NCBI GenBank assembly: GCA_003555185.1
Contig: PWFZ01000250.1
Span: forward strand, 1 to 5,310
Source of the DNA: Balneolaceae bacterium
GTDB taxonomy: Bacteria > Bacteroidota > Rhodothermia > Balneolales > Balneolaceae
DNA length: 5,310 bases
Reading direction: 5' to 3'
Program-made: the position numbers and the translations under genes
The notes under the pieces: model-generated
Told to the model about the DNA's origin: nothing
Database searches by the model: none
Seen by the model: only the letters and a program-made list of their open reading frames with translations
Shown: one piece after another, positions 5,237-5,310 of the stretch
Numbering within the stretch: position 1 is the first letter of the stretch
Layout of the letters: each line of letters begins with the position of its first letter

Positions 5237-5310
5237 ATGCATACGAATAACCTGTTCTTGTTTGTTGTTGCTCTCACATCATTGTTTATTGCTCTATCAC
5301 CCACGGATAT
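5237..5310 (+). CDS. Start of a probable exported or membrane protein (cut by window end)
   Basis: The ATG at 5237 opens a frame that stays open for 24 codons to the window edge. It begins MHTNN and continues with a hydrophobic core, LFLFVVALTSLFIALS (residues 6-21), then PTDI. This short polar start plus 16-residue apolar stretch is typical of a signal peptide or a first membrane segment. The in-frame stop TAA at 5219-5221 means no earlier start is possible. No good Shine-Dalgarno is present. Too little is visible to name a family. Confidence 0.5.
   Translation, partial: MHTNNLFLFVVALTSLFIALSPTD

Overview
The window reads as chromosomal DNA of a Bacteroidota-like bacterium, possibly of the Balneolota/Rhodothermota type. 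This is inferred from the kinds of proteins present (a long GroES-like protein, an exported metallo-beta-lactamase-fold hydrolase with a Bacteroidota-style N-terminus), weak Shine-Dalgarno sequences and moderate GC. No rRNA or other taxonomic marker is present, so the placement is tentative.

Layout. (1) Positions 1-181, minus strand: the first 60 codons of an exported gamma-glutamyltranspeptidase, diverging from the next gene. (2) 335-712: a 125-residue GroES-fold protein without a neighbouring groEL. (3) 765-846: a GC-rich element of two perfect hairpins that looks like a dispersed palindromic repeat. (4) 887-1786: a complete MBL-fold hydrolase with all zinc ligands and a degenerate Tat-like N-terminus. 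(5) 1787-2278: a 492-bp non-coding stretch with one copy of a diverged repeat, a hexamer tandem repeat, a close match to a sigma-54 promoter and a structured leader with a possible small ORF. (6) 2279-3685 and 3701-4873: a tight two-gene operon encoding a CelD/BcsL-type GNAT acyltransferase and a DegT/StrS-type PLP aminotransferase. (7) 4874-5236: a 363-bp non-coding stretch with the second copy of the repeat and a hairpin. (8) 5237-5310: the start of a probable exported or membrane protein, cut by the window end.

The GNAT-DegT pair is the most interesting part. Both families are typical of surface-polysaccharide or nucleotide-sugar biosynthesis: the aminotransferase could place an amino group on a keto-sugar and the GNAT protein could acylate an amine. 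The pair stands alone here with no glycosyltransferase nearby. Its GC is clearly lower than that of the upstream genes (about 33-35% in sampled 60-base lines against 50-57% in the hydrolase). It sits behind a candidate sigma-54 promoter with a leader of roughly 185-230 nt, and it is bracketed by direct copies of a roughly 55-bp diverged repeat. Together this suggests an acquired, conditionally expressed surface-sugar modification cassette. The sequence features were seen directly; the acquisition and the function are inferences.
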